Source of the DNA: Nostoc sp. NIES-4103
GTDB taxonomy: Bacteria; Cyanobacteriota; Cyanobacteriia; Cyanobacteriales; Nostocaceae
Direction: 5' to 3'
DNA length: 64,000 nucleotides
Assembly (NCBI RefSeq): GCF_002368335.1
Contig: NZ_AP018288.1
Coordinates: forward strand, 4,452,628 to 4,516,627
The translations under genes were made by a program, and so were the position numbers. Every line of letters begins with the position of its first letter. Position 1 is the stretch's first letter. The notes under the pieces were generated by a model that saw only the letters and a program-made list of their open reading frames with translations, did no database searches and had not been told where the DNA came from. Of the stretch, positions 8,623 to 17,131 are shown piece by piece.

Positions 8623-9063
8623 TTAGTTAATATGAATGGGATTTGGTGCATCATCTTCGTGATTATGACGTTCCAAAGATGCAATTATTGTTCTATTTAA
8701 ATGATGCAATTTTTGATTTTTTACATACATAACAGCTTGCTCAAGTTGTTTGCTACCTAGAGAAAAAACACCATATCCGCGTTGCCAGCTAAATAAATCT
8801 TGTGAAGGCGAGAGATGATTCAGATAATGAGTGCTACTGCCTTTAATATTTTGCACAAAATCAGAGATAGAGAGTTTAGGAGGAATAGAAACAACTAAAT
8901 GAATGTGGTTGTTTATGCCACCGATTGCATGGATAATGCAACCAAGTGCATCCGCTTTGCCAATGATATAATTGTAAAGCTGGCTTTCACGTTCGGGTAA
9001 AATTAGTGGCTGACGTTCTTTTGTCGCCCAAATAAGATGATAATCAAGTCGCCACAAAGCCAT
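8623..9063 (-). CDS. IS200/IS605-type Y1 (HUH) transposase TnpA
   Basis: 146 residues, full length for TnpA. Single-strand transposases of this family cut and join DNA at hairpin ends with one catalytic tyrosine. The HUH metal motif is HIH at 53-55 within NNHIHLVVSIPP. The likely nucleophile is Tyr113 in MYVKNQKLHH. The N-terminus LWRLDYHLIWATKERQPL is typical of the family. No tnpB accompanies it, so it is IS200-like or a domesticated REP-associated form. The downstream 180-bp palindromic repeats may be its recognition sequences (inference). The frame looks intact. Confidence 0.9.
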   Translation of the reverse strand: MALWRLDYHLIWATKERQPLILPERESQLYNYIIGKADALGCIIHAIGGINNHIHLVVSIPPKLSISDFVQNIKGSSTHYLNHLSPSQDLFSWQRGYGVFSLGSKQLEQAVMYVKNQKLHHLNRTIIASLERHNHEDDAPNPIHIN

Positions 9064-9184
9064 TTAAGTAACTTTTGTTAGAGATTGCTTGCTTTTAGTA
9101 TTCCCAAAATTGCTAAAATTTTAAAATTGACTTGAGCTAATTTGCTGTAAAAATATTTGAGTAAAAAATGTTGGATTTTTGAAT

Positions 9185-9409
9185 ATGCTACAATTAAAAG
9201 ATTTGCTGAGACAATAAATCGAACATCTAAATGAAGAACAACTCAAACAAGTTAGTGATTTTATTGCTTTCCTGAAATTTCGTCATCAAACAATGCACTG
9301 GCAAATAGACAAAAATTATATAGCTTCTCTCTACAAGGAATTTGCTGAAGAAGACCGTCAACTAGCCGAAGAAGGATTAGATGAATATGCAGAAATGTTA
9401 AGGCAATAA
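9185..9409 (+). pseudogene. Antitoxin-like small protein interrupted by an early stop
   Basis: From ATG 9185 the frame reads MLQLKDLLRQ, hits TAA at 9215-9217, then stays open to TAA 9407-9409. Downstream residues include EEQLKQVSDFIAFLKFR and the acidic ending EEDRQLAEEGLDEYAEML, which resembles the short cyanobacterial antitoxins of the DUF2281/VapB kind. No toxin gene follows. Either it is a dead remnant of a toxin-antitoxin pair or translation starts after the stop. The family match is by eye only. Confidence 0.5.
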
Positions 9410-9431
9410 GATTTGAAATAATATTTGAAAT

Positions 9432-9806
9432 ATGTACAAAAATAAGTTGCCTATGGTCTTAAGCATTAGTTTACTTTGTCTTTTTCTCAGTGGGATACTA
9501 GTAATGTGTAAAGCCAATGAACGTGTCACAATTGAGTTAAAAGATATTGACTCAAAAAAATCTATTCCAGGAGCATTGATCAATGTTGCTCCTGAACTTA
9601 ATTTAGTAGCATCTCCTGGAACTTGTGGTGCTGGCAAGTTTTTATATCAACCTACTGGTCTTTGGATGTCTGTACGTATCACCGGAACGGCACAGGGGTA
9701 TGAAAGAGTAGTTGTAAATAAAGTGCTGTCGCCAGGTGAAAACTATATTATTTGGCTGAAAAAAAGTAATAATTTTTCTCAAAATAAACCCTGCGGGATT
9801 ATTTGA
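9432..9806 (+). CDS. Hypothetical secreted or membrane-anchored protein
   Basis: 124 residues. The N-terminus (about 5-27) is a hydrophobic signal or anchor segment ending near VMCKA, a possible lipobox-like cysteine. The rest looks like a small beta-sandwich: TIELKDIDSKKSIPGALINV resembles carboxypeptidase-regulatory or Ig-like repeats. Two later cysteines (in TCGAGK and KPCGI) could pair outside the cell. I do not recognise a named family. It stands alone between the broken antitoxin and a MITE. Confidence 0.55.
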   Translation: MYKNKLPMVLSISLLCLFLSGILVMCKANERVTIELKDIDSKKSIPGALINVAPELNLVASPGTCGAGKFLYQPTGLWMSVRITGTAQGYERVVVNKVLSPGENYIIWLKKSNNFSQNKPCGII

Positions 9807-9848
9807 TTTTTGATTTCAGAACACAATATTAAAATCAACCAATGCATC

Positions 9849-10017
9849 TTAGAGGATGTCTGAAAAGTCCTTAACTATGTATCAAATGAGTTTAGATCCC
9901 CCTAAATCCCCCTTAAAAAGGGGGACTTTAATTCTTGTTCCCCCCTTTTTAAGGGGGGTTAGGGGGGATCTGAATGTACTTAAGATAACAGCCGAATACT
10001 TCTCAGACATCCTCTTA
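9849..10017. mobile_element. MITE, about 163 bp, IS5-like ends
   Basis: Terminal inverted repeats start GAGGATGTCTGA (9852-) and end TCAGACATCCTC (-10014), matching over about 17 bp with one mismatch. They are flanked by TTA on both sides (9849-9851, 10015-10017), a plausible 3-bp target duplication. The interior is a large hairpin of CCCCCTTAAAAAGGGGG and CCCCCCTTTTTAAGGGGGG type. There is no coding capacity. Ends and target size fit the IS5/IS1031 group (family knowledge). Confidence 0.75.
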
Positions 10018-10092
10018 AGAGTGGTTAAGACAACTAGCCTATGAGTGCATCTTCTCATCCTACAAAAATACCTGAAGCCTATATCTCAAGCT

Positions 10093-10560
10093 TTACTCAT
10101 TAACTGGAATTAATACTGGGCCGTTATCAATTACTTGATATCTAGCTTCTGTTGTGAAAACAACTCGACAATTTACACCACCATAATTTTTACAGGTTTG
10201 TAGAGCATACCGCGCTGCGATCGCTCTCCCTTTTCTTGGCTGTGTGGTATCATATCCCCAACCTGTACCATAAGCACCATTAGAACCAACTGCTAAGGCT
10301 CCCCAAGCATTTTTAAACCATAATGGTACTGAACAATCTTGAGCGCGAGATTGCTGTTTGCAATTATAAAGCGCACCTCGTTCAGCTGCTTGGCGTGATG
10401 AACCAGTTGCTGAAGCGTAAACTTTTGTTGAGGAGGAGTAAGCGATCGCTCCATACAAATCTGGGGTAGACTGAGCTTGAGCAACTTCTGTCAACCCAGG
10501 CAAAATTGCTAGTGCTGTGGCTGCTGCTAATAAAGTTTTTTGTAATGTATTTGCCAACAT
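10093..10560 (-). CDS. Secreted DUF4189-like protein
   Basis: 155 residues. Signal peptide with an Ala-rich core and AQAQS cleavage region (about 1-30). The mature part is a repeat of two similar blocks, LYGAIAYSSSTKVYASATG and WGALAVGSNGAYGTGWGY, each followed by an A-x3-A-x4-C helix (ALYNCKQQ and ALQTCKNYGG). This is the DUF4189 pattern, with paired cysteines that probably form disulfides outside the cytoplasm. Function is unknown. It is transcribed alone; the neighbouring plsY is on the same strand but 56 bp upstream. Confidence 0.7.
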   Translation of the reverse strand: MLANTLQKTLLAAATALAILPGLTEVAQAQSTPDLYGAIAYSSSTKVYASATGSSRQAAERGALYNCKQQSRAQDCSVPLWFKNAWGALAVGSNGAYGTGWGYDTTQPRKGRAIAARYALQTCKNYGGVNCRVVFTTEARYQVIDNGPVLIPVNE

Positions 10561-10616
10561 AATTTTTATGAACCTCTAGTAGCGAACTAAAGGTCTATAC
10601 GCAGGCATTTCGGATT

Positions 10617-11297
10617 TTATGCGGTTTGTTCTGGTTCTGTTGCTAACTTCTGTCCAATTTTAGGTTCTGTTCCAGCAAGCAGTCGCTCAATATTAGTACG
10701 GTGGCGCAAAATCACATATAAACCACCTACAATACCAAACAGCACATAGGGTAATGGTAGGTTGAAAGTTAGCATGAAAATGGAAACAGCGATCGCACCT
10801 GCAATGGAACTTAAAGATACAATCCGCGATATCGCCACTACCACAGCAAACACACCCACCGTTGCTAAACCCACCTGCCAACTCATTGCTAACAAAATCC
10901 CTAAACTAGTAGCAACAGATTTACCACCAGTAAAGCCTAAAAAAATCGATTTACTGTGTCCCAGGATGGCAGCTAAACCAGCTAAAATTACTAACCAAGG
11001 TTGCCATAGTTTGACATCTACCTGTGGGGGGATTAAATTTTGACTCTCAGCAAAGTTAAATAACCAGTAAACCAGAGCGATCGCTAATACTCCCTTCAAG
11101 CAATCAATTACTAGAACGAATGCTCCTGGCCCTTTGCCCAAAGTTCTTAACACATTAGTTGCACCAGTTGAACCGGAACCAACTTCTCGAATGTCAATAC
11201 CTTTTAACTGCTTGACAGCTATGTAGCCAGTGGGAAAAGAACCCAGCAAGTAAGCTACAAGCAGTAGTATCCCAGATAAAGTTAACCAAATAGCCAT
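10617..11297 (-). CDS. plsY: Glycerol-3-phosphate acyltransferase PlsY
   Basis: 226 residues, polytopic membrane protein. PlsY transfers the acyl chain from acyl-phosphate to glycerol-3-phosphate, giving lysophosphatidate, the first step of membrane lipid synthesis. The three conserved loops are visible: GSFPTGYI (about 19-26), the GSGSTGATNVLRTLG run (41-55), GHSKSIFLGFTGGKSVAT (about 112-129) and RHRTNIERLLAGTEPK near the end. It is downstream of a DUF3086-like gene and the mlaE-type permease, forming an envelope-lipid neighbourhood. Confidence 0.96.
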   Translation of the reverse strand: MAIWLTLSGILLLVAYLLGSFPTGYIAVKQLKGIDIREVGSGSTGATNVLRTLGKGPGAFVLVIDCLKGVLAIALVYWLFNFAESQNLIPPQVDVKLWQPWLVILAGLAAILGHSKSIFLGFTGGKSVATSLGILLAMSWQVGLATVGVFAVVVAISRIVSLSSIAGAIAVSIFMLTFNLPLPYVLFGIVGGLYVILRHRTNIERLLAGTEPKIGQKLATEPEQTA

Positions 11298-11307
11298 AAA
11301 AAATTAA

Positions 11308-11395
11308 AAACAGTCAATAGTCCATAGTCAATAGTCTATAGTCTATGACCCTAAAATTTTTGACTGTTGACTGTTGACTGTTGACTGTTGACTAA
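11308..11395. repeat. Heptamer repeats (GTCAATA, GACTGTT)
   Basis: GTCAATAGTCCATAGTC-type units followed by four GACTGTT units. The block fills the gap between plsY and the DUF3086-like gene and stops directly at its stop codon. Confidence 0.85.
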
Positions 11396-12679
11396 TCAAA
11401 AGTCATTATCATAATTTCTCACTGTTTTGGGGTCTGGGGCAAAGGCTAACCACAGCGGGAATTGTAGCAGTGCTAGACTGATTTGCTCTTCAGAATCATC
11501 AATCAAAATCAAAGGTAATTGATTGGATTTTACTAAGCGGTCTGCTTTCTGCGCTAAAGCTTCTGGCGTTTCAAATAATACTACCCCACGGTCAGGGCCG
11601 AAATCTGGGCGACCGATGCCTAGACAGTCTTGCAGACCACGCCGCCATTCACCTAGACGTTCTGGAGTATTAGCTAAAACTAGTGTACGGACGCGATCGC
11701 CATATAGCTTGTGCAGGATTGAAATTGCTGCTGAAGCAATCAAAATATTCTGTAAGCGGCTACCCATCGTCCGCAAAGCACCCCGTCCGCCTTGGGTGAA
11801 AAACCAGTTAGAAACTCGTTCGGCGTGGACTGGTTCAAATGTGCGGCGCAGTTGCCACGCGGGGCCATAATAATCTGGTTGGCTGCGGTATTGCTCGATT
11901 AAGCGGCGAATTTGCTTTGTAGTATCTTGAAACTGCTGTGCAGCAAACTGTGGTATTGCTGGCTGGGGTTGATCTTGCTTGGTTTCTTTGACAGTTGGTT
12001 TTTCGCGTTCTGTTACAGCAGGAACTAGTTGCAACTGCTCTGCCGCTGCTGCCAAATCCTGTAAACTACCTGTGAGATAGTCTTTAAAGCCCTGTACCCG
12101 AATAGCTAAATCTTGGGATGCTCCCGCAAAAGTGGTACGCATTTCGTTCCGAATACGTTCTTGACGGCGTTCTAGCTGTTCTACAGCAATTTGCAACGTC
12201 TGTTTGCGTTGTTCTAAATGCGCCAGCGACTCTTGCACAATTCGTCCCAGTGAGTTTTGAGTTTCACTAACTTGTGTTTGAAGAGTTTTGTAAGAACTTT
12301 GTAAGTTGGCTATTTCTTCTTTGAGAGCTGCTTCAGTGCGTTGCAACTCTGCCACTCGCTGCGCTGCTTGTGCGTATAGTAAATTATTGTCTGATGCTAA
12401 TTCTGTTTCTGACCCCAAGGCGGCAGTTTCTGCTTGTGACTGTACAGCAAACTCAGCATCTGGCTCATCACCAGAATTTGTCACTTCTGTATTTGAGGTG
12501 GACGCTTGAGAATTTGCGTAATTTAGTTGTGTCTCGACTGATGAAGTTTGCGCTTCTGTTTGCAAAATTAACTCTCCAGATGAGTTTGCTGAAGGATGTT
12601 CACCTATGGAGTTTTGTTCTTGTTCTGGCTCTAACCACTCATCAATTGGTTCTGGGGTTTGAGATTCCTCGGAGTTCAT
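11396..12679 (-). CDS. Coiled-coil protein, DUF3086-like
   Basis: 427 residues. The first 100 are acidic, Ser/Gln/Thr-rich and probably disordered. A long coiled coil follows (about 105-215: AQRVAELQRTEAALKEEIANL onward, heptad pattern). The C-terminal globular domain (about 250-427) contains RRLIEQYRSQPDYYGPAWQL, FFTQGGRGALRTMGSRLQN and a RLGEWRRGLQDCLGIGRPDFG block. I match this to the cyanobacterial DUF3086 family from memory; function is unknown. Its place between a DUF3119-like gene and plsY, near an MlaE permease, hints at an envelope role (inference). Confidence 0.7.
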   Translation of the reverse strand: MNSEESQTPEPIDEWLEPEQEQNSIGEHPSANSSGELILQTEAQTSSVETQLNYANSQASTSNTEVTNSGDEPDAEFAVQSQAETAALGSETELASDNNLLYAQAAQRVAELQRTEAALKEEIANLQSSYKTLQTQVSETQNSLGRIVQESLAHLEQRKQTLQIAVEQLERRQERIRNEMRTTFAGASQDLAIRVQGFKDYLTGSLQDLAAAAEQLQLVPAVTEREKPTVKETKQDQPQPAIPQFAAQQFQDTTKQIRRLIEQYRSQPDYYGPAWQLRRTFEPVHAERVSNWFFTQGGRGALRTMGSRLQNILIASAAISILHKLYGDRVRTLVLANTPERLGEWRRGLQDCLGIGRPDFGPDRGVVLFETPEALAQKADRLVKSNQLPLILIDDSEEQISLALLQFPLWLAFAPDPKTVRNYDNDF

Positions 12680-12807
12680 AAATAATAGTGCAATTCCTAT
12701 AACGCGAATAAATAACTTTCAGCAATATACAACTGACTTGGCTAGAAAGTGCGCTCGTGCTGAGTCGTCCTATGTATTCTGTGTAATTGGTTACGTCTAA
12801 TTACTTG

Positions 12808-13224
12808 TTAAATACGTGGACAACGTTGTTCTAGGCAAGTTTTTAGGGTGTTGGGGTCGAACAAAATCGGTAAAAAATGAATGCTGTTGATTTCTTTGAA
12901 ATAAAACAGTACAGGAAATCTATTCCAGAAAATACGCCAGTTTTGCCATTCTTGGTAGGGAAAGCGCCGGATTAATTTTTCGCCTCTGTAAAGATCTAAA
13001 TCTGTGGCGGTAAATTGCAAACGCAAAGTTACAGTTTGAAACAAAAGAAATAACCCAAGCAATGCGATCGCGCCCCCTACAAAAGGTTGCACAATCAGTA
13101 GTGGAATAGCACTAACCACCAACACTATAGGGATATTGTAGCTAGGTTTGAGTTCCACGGTTGATGCCAAGTTAGGCGCAAATGAACTGCTCATAGCTGC
13201 AAATCCTACTTTCTTACTAAACAT
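12808..13224 (-). CDS. DUF3119-like small membrane protein
   Basis: 138 residues. Two adjacent hydrophobic helices (about 30-68: IPIVLVVSAIPLLIV and GGAIALLGLFLLF) are followed by a PH-like beta domain with LQFTATDLDLYRGEKLIRRF and YQEWQNWRIFWNRFPVLFYF. This layout and wording fit the cyanobacterial DUF3119 family, often found beside an MlaE-type permease as it is here. It may be a membrane-bound partner of that transporter, but this is inference from position only. Confidence 0.75.
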   Translation of the reverse strand: MFSKKVGFAAMSSSFAPNLASTVELKPSYNIPIVLVVSAIPLLIVQPFVGGAIALLGLFLLFQTVTLRLQFTATDLDLYRGEKLIRRFPYQEWQNWRIFWNRFPVLFYFKEINSIHFLPILFDPNTLKTCLEQRCPRI

Positions 13225-13232
13225 CTTTCTTA

Positions 13233-13366
13233 TTTTAGGAGTTAGGAGTCATGAGTTAAAAGTCAGTTGTCAGTTGTCAGTTGTTTATCCTCTCATCTCC
13301 CTCATCCCCCTCATCCCCCTCATCTCCCTCATCTCCCTCATCCCCCCATCACCCCATCACCCCGTT
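13233..13366. repeat. Heptamer repeats (GTCAGTT; CATCCCC/CATCTCC)
   Basis: Three GTCAGTT units, then about a dozen CATCCCCCT/CATCTCCCT units, ending at the mlaE stop codon. No gene present. Confidence 0.9.
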
Positions 13367-14164
13367 CTAAAATCCTTGCAAAAGTGCGCTGCCAGTTCCC
13401 TGAAACATTAACCATGAAAGAAAGAAGTTGCTAACAAATACAATTAGCAAAGCCGTAACAACAGCAGTTGTAGTTGATTGTCCTACGCCTTTGGCTCCTC
13501 CTGTAGTCGTCAAGCCCCAACTGCAACCAATTACGGCAATTAACAAGCCAAAGCAACATGCTTTGATCATTGCGCTACAAATATCCCAAATGCCCACCAG
13601 GTTACGAGCTGAATCCAAAAATACGGTATCGGAGATACTGTAAATATTTGTTGCTACTATCAATCCTCCGGCCATACCTGTGACTAAGGACAGAAGGGTT
13701 AAAATTGGCAACATCACACAACAAGCAAGTAGACGCGGAATAACCAGGTAATCAATTGGATCGGTTCTTAAGATCAACATGGCATCGATTTGTTCTGTCA
13801 CCCGCATAGTACCTATTTCCGCTGCAAAGGCAGAACCAACTCGTCCGGCTAAAACGACCGCAGTCAGCACAGGTGAAAGTTCTCGTGTTAATGCTACTGC
13901 TAATACTCCGCCGACAAGATTGCCAGCACCAAAGTTGATAAATTCTCGTGCCACCTGAATGGTAAACACTGCACCAACAAAAACAGCTGTCAATAAGGCT
14001 ATAAAGACAGAATCTGGCCCAACTGTTGCCATTTGCTCTAAAGTGTTGCGCCAATTGATTTTGCCCTTTAGTAAGTGAACTATCACTTGTCCACCTAAAA
14101 AAATCGCTGCCAGCAACCGCTGACTCCATGCCCCTAAACTGGATTTGGATGTAGTCTCGCTCAA
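13367..14164 (-). CDS. MlaE-family lipid ABC transporter permease
   Basis: 265 residues with five or so membrane helices. MlaE permeases move phospholipids between membranes; plant TGD1 is the plastid relative. Diagnostic stretches are FTIQVAREFINFGA, VLTAVVLAGRVGSAFAAEIG followed by TMRVTEQIDA and MLILRTDPIDYLVIPRLLA (about 70-150). No ATPase (MlaF) or substrate-binding MCE protein (MlaD) is in view; in cyanobacteria these are often encoded elsewhere. It heads a minus-strand group with the DUF3119-like and DUF3086-like genes and plsY. The permease family is certain; the cargo is inferred. Confidence 0.92.
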   Translation of the reverse strand: MSETTSKSSLGAWSQRLLAAIFLGGQVIVHLLKGKINWRNTLEQMATVGPDSVFIALLTAVFVGAVFTIQVAREFINFGAGNLVGGVLAVALTRELSPVLTAVVLAGRVGSAFAAEIGTMRVTEQIDAMLILRTDPIDYLVIPRLLACCVMLPILTLLSLVTGMAGGLIVATNIYSISDTVFLDSARNLVGIWDICSAMIKACCFGLLIAVIGCSWGLTTTGGAKGVGQSTTTAVVTALLIVFVSNFFLSWLMFQGTGSALLQGF

Positions 14165-14595
14165 TGTTCTTTAGCTAACTCGGTAACTGCCTTTAAGGAT
14201 AGCGGAATTTATTGGTCAGTTGTCAGTTGTCAGTTGTCAGGAGTAAAGAATTATCTCCCTCATCCCCCTCATCCCCCTCATCCCCCTCATCTCCCCCATC
14301 CGCTGCCAAAACATTAACTTAAATTAAAGCTACTCTCAGAAAATACAGCTGGGCTGAGATTATGTTTTTAGGGCTTGCTGCAAAGTCACTTAGAAACTAA
14401 GCACGATTTTGCAAGGGTTTTATAGATTTTTGAACTGATTCTAACCAAATGCATTTTGTGTAATATGTAACCGTTTATTTTAATGAAAACTTAAGATTTT
14501 TGACATCTTGGTTGCGATGGAGCGATCGCACGTATTGTAGAAGATGACATTGAAATTTTCGGCTGTTGTTCTGTTAATTTATGGAGTCTGCCTTT
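14165..14595. other. Intergenic region between mlaE and a small membrane protein gene
   Basis: Divergent promoters must lie here. 14215-14300 is heptamer repeat (GTCAGTT then CATCCCC). The remainder is AT-rich with one HIP1 octamer (about 14522). No further gene is visible. Confidence 0.7.
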
Positions 14596-14892
14596 ATGAG
14601 CATTTTTACTAACTTCCTACGTTCCCTGCTACTCACAATTATTTTCAGCTTTGCCGCTCCTATGTTCTTAGCTGGCGGCTTATTGCTGGTTTTAAGCCTT
14701 ATGGGTTACATGCCGTGGTTACAAGCAGCAAGTGAAATCAGTGCTACTCGTATAGTACACTTTCTCTCTATCTTTGGCAGCGGAAACGCCTTTCATGGCA
14801 TAGTTGTGATTAGCTTGACTTGTAGTTTTGTGGGTGGATTATTTGATACGTATGCTTATTACCGTTGTCAAATTTTACGCATAGACTCATAA
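14596..14892 (+). CDS. Hypothetical small membrane protein
   Basis: 98 residues from the ATG at 14596. An earlier in-frame ATG at 14581 exists, but GGAG at 14583-14586 sits nine bases before the second ATG and favours it. Two membrane helices are evident: about 7-35 (LLLTIIFSFAAPMFLAGGLL) and about 68-88 (FHGIVVISLTCSFVGGLFD). The loop between is short and contains a Gly/Ser/Asn turn. No family is recognised. It stands alone on the plus strand. Confidence 0.6.
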   Translation: MSIFTNFLRSLLLTIIFSFAAPMFLAGGLLLVLSLMGYMPWLQAASEISATRIVHFLSIFGSGNAFHGIVVISLTCSFVGGLFDTYAYYRCQILRIDS

Positions 14893-15577
14893 GTGAGTAC
14901 AAGGCGATCGTTGGGTGTTAACGGATTGATGAAGAGTCGAAGATACTTTTAGCCACAACCTCAATAGGAATTGGCGTTTTTGAATTTTTATATAAATGCA
15001 TTGATTACATAAGAATTTATAAATATAATCATCTTTTGCTTAAGACTTCAGTTGACTATGTTGAAGTCTGGATTGAGGAAACTGTAACTTTGGAGACAAA
15101 ACCCATTCAACAATACATAAGTTACTACTGCTAGTCTCCAATTAGCATACCTCGATACATCTAGGCCCTTTGTACATAAACCTAGGGTTTGGCATTTTCT
15201 CTGGTATTAAAATCTCATAGCTTATTTATACAAGTATCAATAATTTTGCTCTCAAGCAAAATCAAGAGCAAATCATTGTCACAACAAAGCTTAAAACCCT
15301 GGATTTTTGATTTGACACTATTCCCTACTCGCAACTCCCTACTCCCCTAAAATCGAGTAGAAGAGAAATGAAAACGACTTTTATCACATTATCTTAAGGA
15401 TTTGATGAGTAGTTTGGTTGATAATGGCAAATCAACTGACACGCAAAAACGAAAAATTTCATTAAAATTCGGAATAGTACAATGCCTGTTGATTTTTCTA
15501 AATAGAACAAACAAAAGTAGGTCGTTTGACCGCTGGGCATTTTATATTGAGATTATTACGAGGTTTTTTAACTACTC
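14893..15577. other. Long intergenic region before sppA
   Basis: About 680 bp, AT-rich. I find a small hairpin GACTTCA-N11-TGAAGTC (15047-15071) and a short CAACTCCCTACTCCC stretch (about 15330-15350) but no credible gene. The sppA promoter probably lies in the last 200 bp. Confidence 0.6.
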
Positions 15578-16399
15578 ATGGTTTGGCCTTTCAAGTCCAA
15601 GTTTCGTAAACAAATTGCCCGGATTGAAATTACTGGTGCGATCGCAGGTTCTACTCGCAAACGCGTATTAGAAGCCTTGAAAACCGTAGAAGAAAAAAAG
15701 TTTCCTGCTTTACTTCTACGCATTGATAGTCCTGGGGGTACAGTTGGAGATTCTCAAGAAATCTACAGTGCCCTCAAAAGTTTGCGTAAAAAAACCAAAA
15801 TTGTTGCCAGCTTTGGCAATATTTCAGCTTCTGGTGGTGTCTACATCGGCATGGGAGCCGAACACATCATGGCTAACCCAGGTACAATTACGGGTAGCAT
15901 TGGTGTAATTTTGCGGGGAAATAACTTAGAACGCCTACTAGAAAAAATTGGTGTTTCTTTCAAAGTCATTAAATCCGGCCCCTACAAAGATATTTTGGCA
16001 TTCGACCGGGAATTGACCGAACCAGAAGAAAATATTCTGCAAGAGTTGATTGACACAAGTTATCAGCAATTTGTGCAAACAGTAGCTGAGGCACGTTCTT
16101 TGGCTGTAGAAACAGTAAAAAGTTTCGCTGATGGTCGGATTTTTACCGGACAACAAGCTCTAGAATTAGGTGTTGTAGACCGTCTGGGAACAGAAGAAGA
16201 TGCACGTCGCTGGACGGCAGAATTGGTTAATCTTGATCCTGATAAAACACCTTGTTATACGCTAGAAGAACGGAAACCTTTATTGAGTCGTGTTTTACCT
16301 GGAAGTCGTCAGGTTTCATCAAGACTAGGCGCAGGTGTTGACTGGCTCGAATTTGAAATGTCTACCAGTGGTCTACCACTGTGGTTATATCGACCGTAG
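15578..16399 (+). CDS. sppA: Signal peptide peptidase SppA (short form)
   Basis: 273 residues, the short SppA type with a single catalytic domain. It degrades signal peptides or membrane peptides at the membrane. The likely Ser-Lys dyad is Ser85 in NISASGGVYI and Lys137 in KSGPYKDI; their 52-residue spacing equals that of Bacillus SppA. RIDSPGGTVGDSQEIY is the family's oxyanion-side motif. There is no clear N-terminal membrane anchor, unlike the Bacillus enzyme, so attachment is unclear. The gene is followed by aroH on the same strand about 100 bp later. Confidence 0.93.
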   Translation: MVWPFKSKFRKQIARIEITGAIAGSTRKRVLEALKTVEEKKFPALLLRIDSPGGTVGDSQEIYSALKSLRKKTKIVASFGNISASGGVYIGMGAEHIMANPGTITGSIGVILRGNNLERLLEKIGVSFKVIKSGPYKDILAFDRELTEPEENILQELIDTSYQQFVQTVAEARSLAVETVKSFADGRIFTGQQALELGVVDRLGTEEDARRWTAELVNLDPDKTPCYTLEERKPLLSRVLPGSRQVSSRLGAGVDWLEFEMSTSGLPLWLYRP

Positions 16400-16480
16400 C
16401 ACGAGTTAGGAGGCGCGAAGTTAGGAGTTATGAATTAAGATCCTCAACTTCTCACTCATAATTCCTAACTCCTCACTTTT
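16400..16480. repeat. Short GTTAGGAG/CTCCTAAC repeat pair
   Basis: GTTAGGAG-type units (16405-16430) and the complementary CTAACTCC units (16455-16475) face each other between sppA and aroH and could form a hairpin. Confidence 0.6.
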
Positions 16481-16502
16481 CTGTTTTAAGGAGGATTTTG
16501 GC

Positions 16503-16940
16503 GTGGAGTGGCAAATGCGGGCTATTCGCGGAGCAACAACCGTTTCAGAGAATACCATTGAAGCAATTCGAGAATCTGTAACGGAGTTATTAGATGAATT
16601 AGAAAGGCGAAATCAACTCCAGCCAGAGGATATGATTAGTGTCACTTTCTCGGTGACAAGGGATCTGGATGCAATTTTTCCGGCTGCGATCGCTAGAGCG
16701 CGTCCTGGTTGGGATAATGTGGCCATGTTAGATGTGCAGCAAATGCACGTTGAGGGTAGTTTACAGCGCTGTATCCGGTTCTTAATCCATGCTTATCTGC
16801 CAACTTCCACTCTCATTCACCACATTTATCTACGCCACGCGAGAAATTTGCGTCCAGACTGGAGTTTGCCTCAGTCGTTACAAGCATCACAACCAGTAGT
16901 TAAGTCAAAAGTGGAAAATACCCACGTAAATTATATGTAA
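16503..16940 (+). CDS. aroH: Chorismate mutase, AroH class
   Basis: 145 residues. It converts chorismate to prephenate, the branch toward phenylalanine and tyrosine. It is the trimeric AroH fold: MRAIRGATTVSENT near the start (first active-site Arg), the D-x-x-FPA block DLDAIFPAAIARA, then HVEGSLQRCIRFLIH, carrying the catalytic Glu and Arg. The GTG start at 16503 is supported by AAGGAGG eight bases upstream; a later ATG has no site. The tail after about 120 is longer than in Bacillus. A terminator hairpin follows. Confidence 0.95.
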   Translation: MEWQMRAIRGATTVSENTIEAIRESVTELLDELERRNQLQPEDMISVTFSVTRDLDAIFPAAIARARPGWDNVAMLDVQQMHVEGSLQRCIRFLIHAYLPTSTLIHHIYLRHARNLRPDWSLPQSLQASQPVVKSKVENTHVNYM

Positions 16941-16971
16941 AAATCAGCATCAATGATTCAAATGTAAAAAT

Positions 16972-17008
16972 AAGTCTTGGCTAGCGAAACCAAGACTTTT
17001 ATATTTTT
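16972..17008 (+). terminator. Intrinsic terminator after aroH
   Basis: AAGTCTTGG (16972-16980) pairs with CCAAGACTT (16990-16998), loop of nine bases, followed by the T-rich TTATATTTTT. It lies 31 bp after the aroH stop. Confidence 0.8.
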
Positions 17009-17131
17009 GATTAAAAATAAAACTTACCCTGCTTCTATCACTCTTTGAAAACTTTTACCATTTGTGAATTCTAGAGCTTTTGTATAGCAAGCGATTGCGC
17101 GATTCAAATATAATAACAAATATAAGAGGTT

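Noticed and set aside
15402..15671. Open frame overlapping the sppA start
   Set aside because: Overlaps the well-supported sppA start in another frame, no domain, no ribosome site.
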